A stretch of DNA of 64,000 nucleotides. Source: Laburnicola sp. R22_1 (taxonomy: Eukaryota; Ascomycota; Dothideomycetes; Pleosporales; Didymosphaeriaceae). Under the pieces are notes generated by a model. It saw only the letters and a list, made by a program, of their open reading frames with translations. It did no database searches and was not told where the DNA came from. A program made the translations under genes and the position numbers. The DNA lies in the NCBI GenBank assembly GCA_014281115.1, contig JACONQ010000018.1, positions 1,860,001 to 1,924,000 on the forward strand, given 5' to 3'. Shown here in pieces: positions 45,060-58,200 of this stretch (its first letter is position 1; each line of letters opens with the position of its first letter).

Positions 45060-46760
45060 AAGATTAGACGTAGTTGTAAATAAGTTAACCTTAGAAGTAT
45101 CTTAATATCTAGATAGATATTTGTAGAATGTGAGAGGATTAGAGGAATGGACACAACTAGATATTGTTATTTTGCTTTTTAATAAATTTAATAGTAATAG
45201 ATGCGTCTGGTTAGGTTGCACTAGATAGAATTTAAAGCCAAATTATAAGCTAGTGTTCTCTTTACTATAGCGTTAGACTATAGCTCTTAGTACTTAGGCC
45301 GTTTTATAATGTAGTATTAGATTTTATTATGCTTACGCAGTTATATATAATGCGGAGATAGACTGTGCCCAGTGTAGAGTTTGCCGCAATAAGTGTAATA
45401 ACTCCCATCTTATTTCTCGCATAAAGTAGAATATTTATATATAAGGAGAATAAGCTACTTAGCTTCTAACATAGATTATATTAAAAGACAAAGACGCAAC
45501 TAGCTATTTCGAATATGTGTGCCATTAAGATAACTAGAAATATTTAGGATTAATTTATCTAAGCGGCAGTCCTCCTCTATATGCTTAATTCCGTGCGCGG
45601 CGAGCCTACCACACATAGCCTTAATTAAGACCCCTATAAAATTAAAACACTAAGAGAGCGTTTGCTAAAATAAAAGTTCCTTAACTTATTTGCCTTACTA
45701 TGCGCTATTAAGAATGATAGTAACAGCGTCTCCGCAGCATGCATAGAGGAAGGCTTACCCTAAGGAACAATTATTCAGATTGCTAGTAATGCTGGCGTAT
45801 GCGAAAGCACTTTATATTAGCTTTAAAAAATTCTAGATTTCTTAAATGGCGTTATAGATATAGGTGAACACCCCTAAGCTCCTTATATATTTGTCTTATT
45901 AAGCTAGTTGTGTGTAGGTATTAAAGCATCTATAATAAAAATAGAGATCCTACAAAGTATTATCGCACTTAATATCGCGAAGATCTAGTGTTACTTAAAA
46001 GAATTCGTGCTTTAAAAGACTTCTTTAAGGCTCCTATCTTAGTTATTAAAAATCGCGTGAGAGAATTATTGCAATTAATACTATATTTTAATTCTTTCGC
46101 TATCTATTAATTCCTAGAATGGCTTGGGCAGGGCTTTTTAATCCAGGATCTCCCTTTAGAGCCAGAATCTAAGGACCTTATACCCTGTATTGGATAGGCC
46201 TAAGAGGCAAAGAAATATTACCTTAAGTTCCTAAAGACTATATTTTTTGCCTAAGCACAGTAACCGCCCTATTAGGTTTGCATTATTTTTAAGTTGGGTT
46301 AATATAGTATTGTGTGCAGAGTACTAATACAACTCGTATTAGAGTTTCCGGCCTTATTTAACCTAATAACAGTGTAGTTAGTAGCAGCGTCTACGTTAAC
46401 AAGCTTTACTCTTAACCGCTAAGAGTTGCCCCTAATGTGTGTTTTATAGAGAGTGGCTAGATTAAGCGTAGAAGAACACTATTCTCGCCTCGCGAGGATC
46501 TAGAACACGGCTAATCTAGAGGCCCACTTCCGCAAAGCATGCTCCTTTAATTTGAGAGTTTATGCTAAAATGCAACTTCTTAGCTTTTATAATAATAACT
46601 ATTAATTAAGACTCTTATTTCGCTTTATTAGAGTGAGTAAAAAGTTATGCTATCTCTGTTATATATTTCTTACGACACATCCTAAATTACTTATAACATT
46701 ATGTTTTACTAGAAGTTATACGTCTTCTAGACTACTCTACTAGTAATAGATTTAAAAGTC
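45060..46760 (+). pseudogene. decayed OTT_1508-like deaminase-domain gene
   Basis: Two plus frames carry the signal. In the first, KFLNLFALLCAIKNDSNSVS leads to AACIEEGLP, GTIIQIASNAGVCESTLY and KILDFLNG (about 45675-45860). In the second, from about 46000, KDFFKAPILVIKNRVRELLQ, EWLGQGFLIQDLPLEPESKD and VARLSVEEHYSRLARI lead to EAHFRKACSFNLRVYAKMQL (motif at 46558-46578) and VSKKLCYLCYIFL with C-x2-C at 46648-46659. This order fits fungal proteins with the OTT_1508 deaminase domain, where a (H/C)AE motif and a later C-x2-C bind zinc. Here His-Ala-Glu reads Tyr-Ala-Lys, both changes being RIP-type. A more N-terminal Cys-rich piece (CAQCRVCRNKCNNSHL, about 45365-45415) may belong to the same gene. 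Many TAG/TAA stops interrupt it. Confidence 0.55.
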
Positions 46761-46789
46761 TATAGAAAATAGAAGGCTCTTATAATAGA

Positions 46790-48450
46790 GTTAAGTAAGA
46801 TTATAGAAGGTGCTATAAAGTAAGACTTAAAAACCTACTTAGGTGTTGTAAAGAGACCTATCCCTATAGATTTAATAGCTAGAGTATCTCTCTCTAGATT
46901 AACAAATTACGACTTAATTAGGATGGTAGGCCAGAATCCTACTAAATCGCGGAGATACTCTTTAGAGAGCTCGAATAACGCCCCTATAGCTATAGTTCTA
47001 ATAGAAGGGTTAGTAGACTCAAAGTAAGCGCTTTCCCTAATTAGGATTATAACTCTCTTAAGTGATAAAGAATCTTATTTTGACTGCGGTAAAATACCAC
47101 TAATCACTGCGATGGTATTCTATTTCACAATAGCTAATAATACAGCTAGATAAGACATAGTAAGCATAGATAATATTCTTAACCCTTATACTAATTATCC
47201 TTCCTGGTAAAATTTAGTTAAGGTTCTAGAAGCTAATAATGGGTTTAGTTTAGAATTTAGAGAGAATCGCGAGTTCCTTATAATTAATTTATGGATCCGA
47301 ATTATGAACAAACGACAATTTTTCGCCTATCTATAGTATCTACGTAACCTTAATATCTTAAGCTTAGAGGCTATTATATATAGTCGCGGAGCATATCCTA
47401 TAACACTTTAACGCTAGTTGTTAGTGTAGATAGATAATAAGCTTAGCCTAAAAGTATCTATACTTATAGTCCTAGGCCCTTGTATACTTATTCTCGCATA
47501 GCGCTTATAGGTCCTCTATAAAAGCACTATAAGAGCGCTTATATTCTCTGGCATATTATTATACTCTATATTTCTAATGCCGTATACAACAGGCTTATTC
47601 TCTATTACCTCTACTATATTGCCGTGCTAGCTAATCTAGACCCTTATCGCCAGGTGCACAAATTAGTATATGTTATACCACTGCTCTCGTAATTACTTAA
47701 GCGCTATTATTACTATTGTGGAGTAGATATCTAAATAATAAACTGCCGAAAGCTAAGTATATAGCGTACAATACAGCTCTACATTTCTATTTCGCATAAT
47801 TACTTAGCGCTCCTATAATTGCCAAATATGCTCTTAAAGTCTTAACTAGCTATGCGCTCTTGCAACATTTTATGCACTTGTATCTGTCTAGTCTATAGTT
47901 ATATTAGTCTGTTTTGCACATGCTTAGCTCCGCTCTAGTGCTCTAGATACTTTTAGTACTATCTATACGCAGATTATACATCCCCTAAAGGCATATTAGT
48001 TAAAGAACTAAACGCTAAGTGTGTTGTTAGAGATAATAGTTTTCTGCGGACTAGGCCTTAATTATTAGCTGTTAGACATATCCAGCGTATGTGTACACGC
48101 CCCTAGGGGGTCGCTACACCTGGCTATTAACTAGCCGCAGCTTAATAGACGCATAGGTAAATTGGCTAAGCTATAAGTAACTTACTTATTTCTAGATTAT
48201 GGGTATAGGGTAGTCTTCTACGTAAACCCACTACTTCTTTACGCTACTTCTAGCACTCTTTATATAACCTACACTCTAAGTCCTTCTCTAGTAAACTAGT
48301 GTTGGTGGCTAATATAGAATGCGGAGTGGCCATAGGCGTAGCTAGTAAGCTTACGCTCTAGCGAGCGGATATATTTAATATACTTGTTAAGAGGGGTAAT
48401 AAAGGAGAATAGGTTTATTATAGAATATTAAGGTCTTAATATAAATATGG
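46790..48450 (+). pseudogene. decayed coding sequence, product unknown
   Basis: Plus-strand frames with protein-like content continue after the deaminase remnant: KTYLGVVKRPIPIDLIARVS, YDLIRMVGQNPTKSRRYSLE (about 46830-46965), then LEANNGFSLEFRENREFLII and LWIRIMNKRQFFAYL (about 47230-47335). The first part may be the C-terminus of the deaminase-like protein; the later part could be another gene. Stops are TAG and TAA. No family recognised. Confidence 0.35.
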
Positions 48451-48899
48451 CAAAAGTGGGTGTTTAACTACTCCGAACTATACTATAGACTATTCTTAAG
48501 GGTTTTATCTATTGGAAGTTCTTTAAGGCCTGCGCGATTATTTAAAACTATCTTACTAAGCCTCTATCTAAGCTATTATATAGTACTATTATTAGTTCTT
48601 CTTGTGCACTATATAGTAGCGTAGTTTTACCACGCCTAGTGTCTAATCTAGAAAGCGTTTATATATCTCCTTCTAGTCTATACCCTAGGTATCCCTAAAT
48701 AAAAGTAAACGCATTTTGTCTAACTCTAGCCATAGTATGCGTGTTTATTTACTATATATTTCTATGCCTTTCTCTTCCTTCCTATTCTTTTTATTCTAGT
48801 TATTGTCTAAAGAGATTATTTTATAATTTGTAGTATTACTATAAGAATTACTTATCTAGTTCGCATTTAAGCTTCTGCTAGTATATAAAACTAACGCAC

Positions 48900-50850
48900 T
48901 ATTATTATACTAGTATCCTAGCAGTATCTAAGAATCTAGTAATAGCTAAGTCGTGCGGATAACCTTACCATGTTCGCTGAGGAACTTGAGACTTAGCGCG
49001 GCTATTAGGTTAAGAGGCCATTTTAAATCAAGGTAACAGACAACTACTATTATAATTACTAAGCCGTTTAGAATAGCGCAGAGCGTAAGGTTAGTTATTT
49101 AATAAGGCATATTAATATTAGGCTTATAGTTAATACTAGTTTTATCTCCGGCCTTTGTTCCTAGAGAGGAGGCCTATGGGGAGAAAGACCGAGGCCGGTT
49201 ATCTATTAGGGGCCAATATAATAGCTGTGGCTAGGATAATATTTCTTATTATAATACCCTTATTAGCATTGTGCTTAAGCACTATTGCCCAAGAGTAGTT
49301 TATAATAAATAGTACTTCTTTTCCTTAAGTGAATAATTGCTATATTTACGTTGTTAAGAGGTTTTCGTTAAAGACCTAGGGAATAGCTTATTATCCTAAT
49401 TAAGTTCGTTGTGGCTTTTCTTAAATTCTTTACTACTGCATTTCCTGTTTTCTCCACGCCTCTCCGAGTTTAGGTTAATATACTATTCCTCTACTATTCT
49501 CTTAATAGAAGAGATAGATTCTCTTAAGAAATACAGTAACCCCTAACTTGCCCTATAACTATGTTCGCTATAACCGTCATTATTCTTAGTATAAAAGTCG
49601 CTTAGAGATAAGCGTGGGCTTCTAGCACCATTATGTTTGCCGTCACTATCGAGAAATTAAAGACTACGCTTAGTGCTGGCTCTTAAATAGAAAACGCCAC
49701 CACTAGGAGTTAGCAGGGGCGTTGACTTAGGCGTGGGCACTAGATTATATATAAGACTTTCTGCTAGTTGCTTAACTAGCCCTTGCCGCTTTATTAAATA
49801 CAGGTCTTCTAGCTCTGGTTCTAACGTAATATTTAGTGTATCTAGGCGCGCCCATTTACGTGTTGTTAATAGTCTGTCTATAACGTTAATATCGCTAAAG
49901 AGCGGTTCATTCTGCGCTAGCGGGCGGTCCTAACTACGTTAATATAGCTCCTTCTAAACTTTGCTAAAACTACTTACTAGATTAAATACTTTCTATCTCC
50001 TTTATAGAGAAAGCGCGCACTTTAGCTATGTTAAGATTACTATACTATATAGTAACGTATTCTTTATTGCTAGCAGACGCGCAGTAATCGCTCTCTTAAT
50101 AATTAGACACTATGTTGCTAGGCTTAACGCCTATTACACTATAGTGTCTTTTAGCTATATTACCCTCTTTAATAAGAGAAAATTCTATCGCTAATTAGTA
50201 ATATTGACACTCTTATTTACTTGCATACTTACCTTAACTAACTCTACTAAGCAATCTAATTATAGCTAAATCCCTTTCTATAACGCGTGTAGGATAGTCG
50301 GGCCGTTCTTTATTAAGCAATTCCTCGCTAAACTAATTATGCTTTGGGTTCTCCAACTCGCACTCGCTACGAAACCCGGCAAACGCGTCTACTAGTTCTG
50401 TGCTAGTAGAATTCTATTGGCTTGTAATAATTAGTAACTAATTATTACTATAGCCTATTAAATATAAAGCGTCTATAGCTTCGTATAGAGTAGGTTGCGA
50501 TACACTTAAGTCTAGCATTATAAAATTATTGTTAATATGGAACTACTCTCTACCATCTTTAGAGTTAATTCCAGAATGGCTGTGCCCTGCCATCTTAGTT
50601 ATAGCTATGGATTTGGCCTTAGGTGTTGGCTTCGACTTTGGCTTGCATGCTAAAGAAACATATATAATAAATTTTGTAGAAATTAGAGAGGCTATAAAAA
50701 AGGTGCTGCAAAAAAGGCCATTTTATTATAGCGAACTAGTAACTTCTTTAGCTATAAGAAATGCTAAAGAAGTAGTTCTCTCTTTAAGCGGACTATTGTT
50801 TTATATATCGCTATTAACGCCGGCCCCTAAGTAGAAAGTAGTTATATAAA
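48900..50850 (-). pseudogene. decayed minus-strand coding fragments, product unknown
   Basis: Minus-strand reading gives several protein-like pieces in three different frames: SLACKPKSKPTPKAKSIAIT (about 50600), MLDLSVSQPTLYEAIDALYL (50519 leftward), ELVDAFAGFRSECELENPKH (about 50390), PLFSDINVIDRLLTTRKWAR and LEPELEDLYLIKRQGLVKQL (49905 leftward), and a hydrophobic stretch near 49050. They may be exons of one gene whose introns I cannot place, or fragments after indels. Stops are TAG/TAA. The plus-strand open frames here (49733-49933, 50529-50834) are antisense shadows of these pieces. Confidence 0.35.
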
Positions 50851-50999
50851 TGCTATATCTATTGCAGAAATAGTTATAGGGAGGAAAGTGGCTAGTGCAT
50901 AGGCGCTATATAAAAAAGACAAATAAACTTAAAGACTATTAGTATTAGCAATTCCCAAAAGGATAACGGACCGCTCTTCTAAGCGGCGTAGATAGTCTT

Positions 51000-52620
51000 G
51001 TCCTATTAAGAGTTAGCCTAGCTTAGCTAGAGATTGGCTAGCAGATAGTTACAACCCTGCCGTCCACGTTATTTAATAGTTTAGGGGCCCATATTCCTAA
51101 TTAGAGCCACTAATGGCCAGCTTCTTCTTTAATCCCCAACTTACCCCCTTTCCTTAGACAGTTCTAGTGCCGGATAACGCATAATTAACCTGTGGGCCTT
51201 TATTCACCTCTTATAGCACACCCCATACCATCTCTAAGCTATTAGCTACTAAATCCCAGGCATTAGTCCCTTGTTAGTTACATAATAGTGTTACTACAAC
51301 GTTTTATATCCTATATAGAGTAAAGCATCTAACTAGTATTATAGCGCTAACTTAGGAGCGTAGTACTAGATAAATGCATTATGCAGATAAATAGCTGCAT
51401 TACTACTAAGAAACTAGAGCTAGGGGCAAAGACGCAGTAATAGAGTAGAGGATTAGTTTAGCGTATTTAACTAAGGGGCTGGGCGTAGTATTAGTGTGTT
51501 AGAGCTAAGACAATAGTGTAAGAGCTACGCATTTGTTTCCTTAAAAGAAAAATAGATAAGGGCGCAGTAAATGCCATTGACAAGTCTAAAGCAGGGAAGA
51601 GACTAATAGAACCTTATAGTGCCATAACAGCTATGCAGCGGGTAGCGAGCTCCGCCTTTTAACTATAGCGGCTTAACTTAAATTTGGTAAGAGGATTAGC
51701 TTTAGTGGCTGCAAGCGCCTAGAAGCCCCTAAAACCTAGGCAGGCAGCATAGATAGCTGGGCGTCGTTGCATTGCAACGTTACTTTCATAGTCAACAGGT
51801 TATAAGAGGTAAAGCATCCTAAGATTACTTAGACGGAATTAGTGCCTCATACAAATAACTAACCACGTTATCCTTAAGAGATCCTATCCAAGTGTAACAC
51901 AAAATAATAGAACGGATTGGCAGAGCGCCCTTAACTAAAGGAATAGGGTGCAAGAGGCGAAGCAATTCGACCTAGAACAGTGGCATAATGACTATGCAGT
52001 CTGCCTTTTACTACTAGGTTATGCGTGTGAAATTATGCGTCGCAGGCGCGCCTATATGCCGGCGATCCAGACTAAACAGGGAAGAGAGTGGAGATTCCAA
52101 GGTTTATTAGCCGCTAGAGGCGCTAGACTATGCCACAAGAAGGGCGGGGGGCATGCCTCCCTTAATAGTAGCTGGTGGAGAGAAAGTCGAGGCGGGGGGA
52201 CAGGCTTAAAGAAAGGAGAGAGGCGTCTCGCTCGCGAATCTATTATAGGCAAAAGTCTAGAAGTAAATTATCTAGCAATAGTGCTTTAGCGTGTCCTAAA
52301 GCTATAGATAGGCCAGATAGAATAGAGAATAGAGAATTTAGGCACCGTTAGCAGGGCACTCCTGACTCTTCCAGCGCAGGCAACTAGGTTTGAGAAAATG
52401 CCTTATAAAGGGCGATTGGACGGGAGGATGGGGCTAAAGGAGCGGCTAGCATATTGCAGATAGAGGGGTGGGAGTAGAGTGAAAAGGAAGGAAAATAACG
52501 GTAGAAGAGGGAGGATTTTATAATGGGACGTTAAGGTCAATTGCCCATTTAGGTGTAGCGCGGAACCGTGCACGAGGCCCGGATTACCCAAACAGGGTGT
52601 ATCCATTTCCTAATATAGGC
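51000..52620. other. GC-richer island inside the AT-rich block
   Basis: Composition is visibly less AT-rich than on either side, with blocks such as 52130-52210 being G-rich. Open frames exist on both strands (51948-52289 plus, 52052-52252 minus, 52403-52606 minus), but none is recognised, and Pro/Leu- or Arg/Gly-rich content suggests chance frames. It may be a unique or single-copy segment that escaped RIP. Confidence 0.4.
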
Positions 52621-53635
52621 TTGCCGTCGGATTGTTTACTAAAATAGAATATTATCTTATCTCTTAACTAGTAGACACTACTTAAGTTTCTAGTATTTAA
52701 TATAATAAACTTACTATAAGCTAGTAAGCTTAGTAGTTTACTTATTAGACTATATAAGCTATCTACTAAGTATAGCTTATGCGCCTAAAGAAATTCTTCT
52801 TAATTTATATCTTCCTACTCTTTCTGTTATATAAATAAGAATAGCTCCTTTATAGTAATAGCTCTTATATAATACACAACACTAGTAAGTATATATAAGT
52901 AACTCTTTACTATATATAACTAGTCTATTTTCCTATTAATTTTAAGTATAACTAGAAAATAAATTAGTCTATTACTAAATAGGTTATTCCTAGTACTTAT
53001 AAAGATAAAAAAAGCTAGTAAAAGTAGTAATACTTTTTATTAATAGTCCTTATCTAGCCTATTAAGCGTAATCTATAGCTCTTTTGCTAGCTCTTTCTAT
53101 AAGCCCTTTTATAAAAATAGCTTCTAGACGTCTTTAAATACGTTTGGCTTGCGTCTATATTAGCTTTTTCTATAGTTACTACTACTATTGCTACTACTTT
53201 CTTTATTATAATATATACTGCCCTTACTTATATTGCTATCCCTACTACTTACGTTATTATTATTATTATTATTATTATTGCTGCTACTACTAGCCGCCCT
53301 TATCTTCTTATTAGTAATAATACGCAGAAAACAGTATATAAATATAACTATATACCCTATATAGTAGGCCTAACTTTCTAGATTCTATAGCTATACTATT
53401 AGTTATTAGTTAATCTCCTTTTACTAAGCACTCTATAGCCACTACCTTGTTTTATATCCAAGTATTAATAATTTAGTAATACTTCTTTTAACTAGTAACT
53501 TAATAATTTTTACTACCTATTTAAGCTTTAGTTTATTTTGCTTTAGCAGCTTAGTTATATATATAAGATATATACAGTTATATTTTACTAGATACTATAG
53601 CTATTTTATATAATTAAACTAGCCTATTCTATTTG
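52621..53635. other. AT-rich degenerate region
   Basis: No intact gene. It includes a short TTA microsatellite near 53262-53280. It is probably part of the same degraded repeat family as X and Y, but matches by eye are weak. Confidence 0.4.
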
Positions 53636-54540
53636 TCTTTACTGCGTCTACTTCTATTACTTATACCTTCTCTTCTTTAAACCGCTTTATTACCCTCTAT
53701 TCTTCTAGTAGCTAATCTATCTTATTTTTTACCTTATTGTCCCTATGCTATGCATTAAAGCTAACAATACAATATTGCTACAGCCTACTATTTTAAAAAA
53801 ATATCTATACTTTAATATTCTAGAAGAGCGCACTTATATCTCCTTTCTAGAATAGCTTATATTTTTCTTATAATACTTCTATAGTTTATTAATATTAATT
53901 ATAATAAAGTTACAACTGCCTTTATTGCATTGTAATCTATTAAGCAGCTCTTTTAGCTTCTTAATTAGTAGTCCTAGCAGCGGGGGCAGTTTAGCCTTCT
54001 TAATCTTCTTAATTTACTAGTATCTAAAGTGCTTTATAATCCTCTTCCTTTTATTGCTTATTATAGTATAATAATTATATAGATATATGTATAGATTCTA
54101 TATACTAGTAGTATACTCTTTATAGATAAGCACCTTATACTTACAAAAATACTAAAAGTTTTCTAAAATATTCTTAAATAATAATAGTAATTAGGTTTAG
54201 CTGCCTTTTTTTTACTATAGGTTGTACTTAGTTATATTAATATTAATATTATTATAGGCAATTATGCGTCTTAGTAGAACTCTATTATTACTAAAGTCTA
54301 CTCTTTACCTTAACTATTATTAACGTAAAAATAAAAGATATAAAGTAAGGAATTAGTACTTTTTATACTACTAAGCAATATTTATATATAAAATTTCTTC
54401 TAAAAACTTATTACTATAGTTTAGATTAGCCCTTAAGTTCTTATAAATCGCTCCTATTTACGCTACTAATTTAGACTAGTAATCTTAACGCTAAGCCTAT
54501 TTTACTGTAGATTCGGCCCAATCTATAATAGTATATTAAG
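53636..54540. repeat. long diverged direct repeat Y, copy 1
   Basis: About 900 bp matching 62443-63328 in direct orientation. Shared landmarks include GAGCGC(A/G)CTTATAT, AATAGCTT(A/G)TATTTTT and ATAATAGTATATTA near the end. Differences are mostly transitions. Coding content is not recognisable. Confidence 0.75.
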
Positions 54541-55270
54541 TAGATTCTTACTTTATCTATCTAGTTTTTACTTTATTTACTTTGTCTAGTAGGTTTTTAC
54601 TTTACTTAGTAAGTTTTTACTTTATTTACTAGGTTTTTACTTTACCTACTAGATTTTTACTTTATCTAGTAGGTTCTTACTTCTCTTACTTTACCTACTA
54701 GACTTTTACTTCTCTTATTTTATCTACTATTCTTTTACCTTACCTACTAGACTTTTACTTCTTTTATTTTATCTACTATTCTTTTACTTTACGTACTAGA
54801 CTCTTACTTTACCTACTAGACTCTTACTTAACTTACTAGACTCTTACTTTACCTACTAGATTTTTATTTTACCTACTAGTTTTTACTTTTTTTACTTTAC
54901 TTACTATTTTTTTACTTTACTTACTATTCTTTTACTTTACCTACTAGACTCTTACTTTACCTACTAGACTCTTACTTAACTTACTAGACTCTTACTTTAC
55001 CTACTAGTTTTTATTTTACCTACTAGTTTTTACTTTTTTACTTTACTTACTATTTTTTTACTTTACCTACTATTCTTTTACTTTACCTACTAGACTCTTA
55101 CTTTACCTACTAGTTTTTACTTTTTTACTTTACCTATTATTCTTTTACTTTACTTACTATTTTTTTACTTTACTTACTATTTTCTTATTTTACTTACTAG
55201 GCTTTTATTTTACCTACTAGGCTCTTACTTTACCTAGCTAGTTCTCTTACTTTACTTAGCTAGTGCTTAT
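54540..55270. repeat. degenerate minisatellite (CTTTACCTACTAG family), about 730 bp
   Basis: A 16-24 bp theme, TTTTACTTTACCTACTAG with variants TTCTTACTTTACCTACTAGA, is repeated more than 30 times with indels. It begins exactly where repeat Y copy 1 ends. Confidence 0.85.
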
Positions 55271-58200
55271 AGGCCTAATATTAGAGTATATAAAGAGCTT
55301 TTCTACTATTTTACTTTTAACTTTCCTTACTAAACTTTAGCTTTCTGCCTACTAAAGTTCTAGGTAAGGCCTATTTTACTTACTTATTCCTAGATATAAA
55401 GCCCTAACTAATCTAGCTATTTTAGAATTCTTTTGCCTCTACTGCTACCTAGTATAACTAGCTTCTAACTTTCTAATACTTAGATAAAGAGGGCTTAGTA
55501 AATAAAGAATACCTTTTGTATTTTTATTAATTTTATTACACTCTTTATAGTAGTTATATAAGGTAATATTAATCTAAATATCTTAATTAACTTCTTGGCT
55601 GCTCTCTTTATGCTTCTAATTACTTTAGTTAGTTTTTTTAATATCTAAGCTCCTTTAGCTAACTTTAATTTTATTCTCCTATTTAACGCTTACTATCTAG
55701 ACTTAATTACTAATTCTAGTGTTCTATCTAGTAAGAGTATAAATAGGCCCTATAACTAGTACTATTACTAGTAGGCTTATATAGTCTATAGTAAAGTTTA
55801 AGGTAAGATTTAGGTCTATATTAAGTATACCTAGACTTTCTATTACGCTAAGTTAACTAATCTTAGTGTTACTTATAGTCCTTTTAATAAGTAAAAGACT
55901 TTATAGAAAAGTTACTAGATTTCTTTTGATAGCCTCTATAACTAGTTTTTCTTTTCTCTTTTTACTATTAATACTAAGGTCTAGCCTAACTACTACTTTA
56001 GCTGTACTAATAATAGATACTTTTAGTTTTATTATAAGTATCTATCTCTTTTTTACTCTATATTTAATAATTCTAATCTATACTAATTTATCTTTATAAG
56101 GCACTACTATATATTTTAACTATTCTACCCTTATAACTTAGTTTTACCTAGTTTACTAGGCTTTTAAAGTTAATAAGATTATTTATATAGTTTAGCGTAC
56201 TAGCTTAGTATCTTTTTAGCTAAATATAGACTAGTGTAAGGCCTAGATTAGTGCTAATTGCCTTTTTCTTTTAGTAGATAATAAGAGCAGTAGTAGATAT
56301 AAGTTTAAGGAAGGACTCTAAGAAGTCTTTTAATTTAGACTTTTTAACAGATTTCTAGAAAGGCTATTTTACCCCTTTACTTCTTATACTAAAACTATAT
56401 TCTAGAAATAGAGTATATAAAGTAATAAGTAGTAGTATTATAACTTAGTATAGTAGCTATATATAATAGTTTTAAGTTTATAATATCTATAGAGGGATAT
56501 TACTTTTCTTAAGAGTAGTAACTTATTTATAGTAGCTTAGAATAGATTTAAATTAAATTTTTTTATACTCTAAGACATATTAGATAATATGCTTATACTC
56601 TATACTTTACTTTTAAGTAGATTTAGTATATTTAGGTCTAGACTAGTATACTAAGAAGCTAAAGAAAATTTTTAGGTTAACTATACGTACTGCTACCTAC
56701 TACTATTTTATAGACTTTAATACCTTAATACTTACTCTAAATACTATTATATCCCTTTTTCTTAGTAACCTCTCCAGCAGTCCTACTTAGCTAAATTAGA
56801 AAATTATCCTTTATTAGGCTATAAGAGCTAAGAATAGTAAAAGCATAGTTTTCTATAAGGTAGTCTTATAGATAGGCTAGTAGCTAGCAGCTATACTTAT
56901 TAGCCCCTACTTTTATCCTATTCTAGTCTACTCTATAAGTAGGCTATACTATAGTAATTTAATTTAGCTTCTACTTTAACTATAGCCTTTATTACTTATA
57001 GTGCTAGCTAAATTATAAGAAATTAGTAAGCTATCTATAATTTAGTATTTATTATATATTTCCTACTATCTGCTATATAGCTTCTTTAAAAAACCCTACT
57101 ACTTTTTTTTGGTCTAATAGTAGGTAGAAGGTACTAGTTTAGGCTATTTAGATATTGCAGTAGGAGTGTAAGACCCCTACTCTAGAACCTTCCTTTTTTT
57201 TTATCTAGGTGCCTACTAGTACCCTAAATAGCTAGATAGAAGTTTCTATCTACTAGGTAGCTAAGCAACTATTTACTTAGTTAATTCTATTATTTATAAA
57301 GCAACTATACTAACTAGATACTAGGATTACTTTTACTAAAAGTATATAAAAAAAGGAGGGTGTATAAAAAAAATCCTTAACTACTAGAAATTCTTATCTT
57401 TTACTATAGCTGCTACTAATAGTACTATAAAAGAGAAGCTAGTAGCTAGTAGGGTTTTTACTATATCTACTTTAGGGTAAGTAGTACCTGCCTCTTTTTA
57501 GCTATCTAATCTACTTCTACTAATTATAACTACTACTAATTAAAACTACTATATTAAGCTAGTTTAGAATAGAAAGTTTATAAGAGTATAAGCTAATTAG
57601 AAGTAAAATATTAGTTTACTAGAGCTATATATAAAAGTATCTAAGAAAAATAGATAGTATATAACTTAGTTTAAAAAATAGATAAGATTTAGATAGTCTA
57701 GCTTTTAAAGTAGTTACTTTACTAGAGTAATATATTTATAAAGCTAAATAAACCTTATATAGCTTACTTAGGTATACTTATAAAGGCTAGGGCTATTAGC
57801 ACTTTAGTAGTATAGTAGTCTACTATTACTTTTCTATAGTACGAGTAGTAGCTAGAGAGTTTATTTATAGTGCTAGATACTAGTAAGTTCTTTCTTATTT
57901 TAGAGTAAGGTCTAGGTACTTTGCTATTTTATTATAGTAAAGTCTTATAGTCTATATAAGTAAGTAGTAAGTAGTTTAAAAAGTAGCTAGACTTTATATA
58001 TATTTAATACAAATAAATAATAGCCTATTTTAGATATAGTTACTAGTAAAAAGAAATTAGGATATAAAAGTAAGTTAGTTAGGCGCTAAAAGAGGTTAAG
58101 AGCTAGGCAATTAGTGCTATAATAAAGAAACTTAGTTTTAAGAATACTACTAAAGTTTAAAACTAGTATAGAGAGCGCCTATATATAGCTAAAAGGTAGC

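Noticed and set aside
49733..50834. Plus-strand open frames at 49733-49933 and 50529-50834 as genes
   Set aside because: The opposite strand has better protein-like content in stop-tolerant reading. These frames look like its antisense shadows.
55866..56099. 77-codon Leu/Ile/Ser-rich frame as a membrane protein
   Set aside because: AT-rich sequence readily yields hydrophobic frames. There is no start context, no family match and no neighbours.
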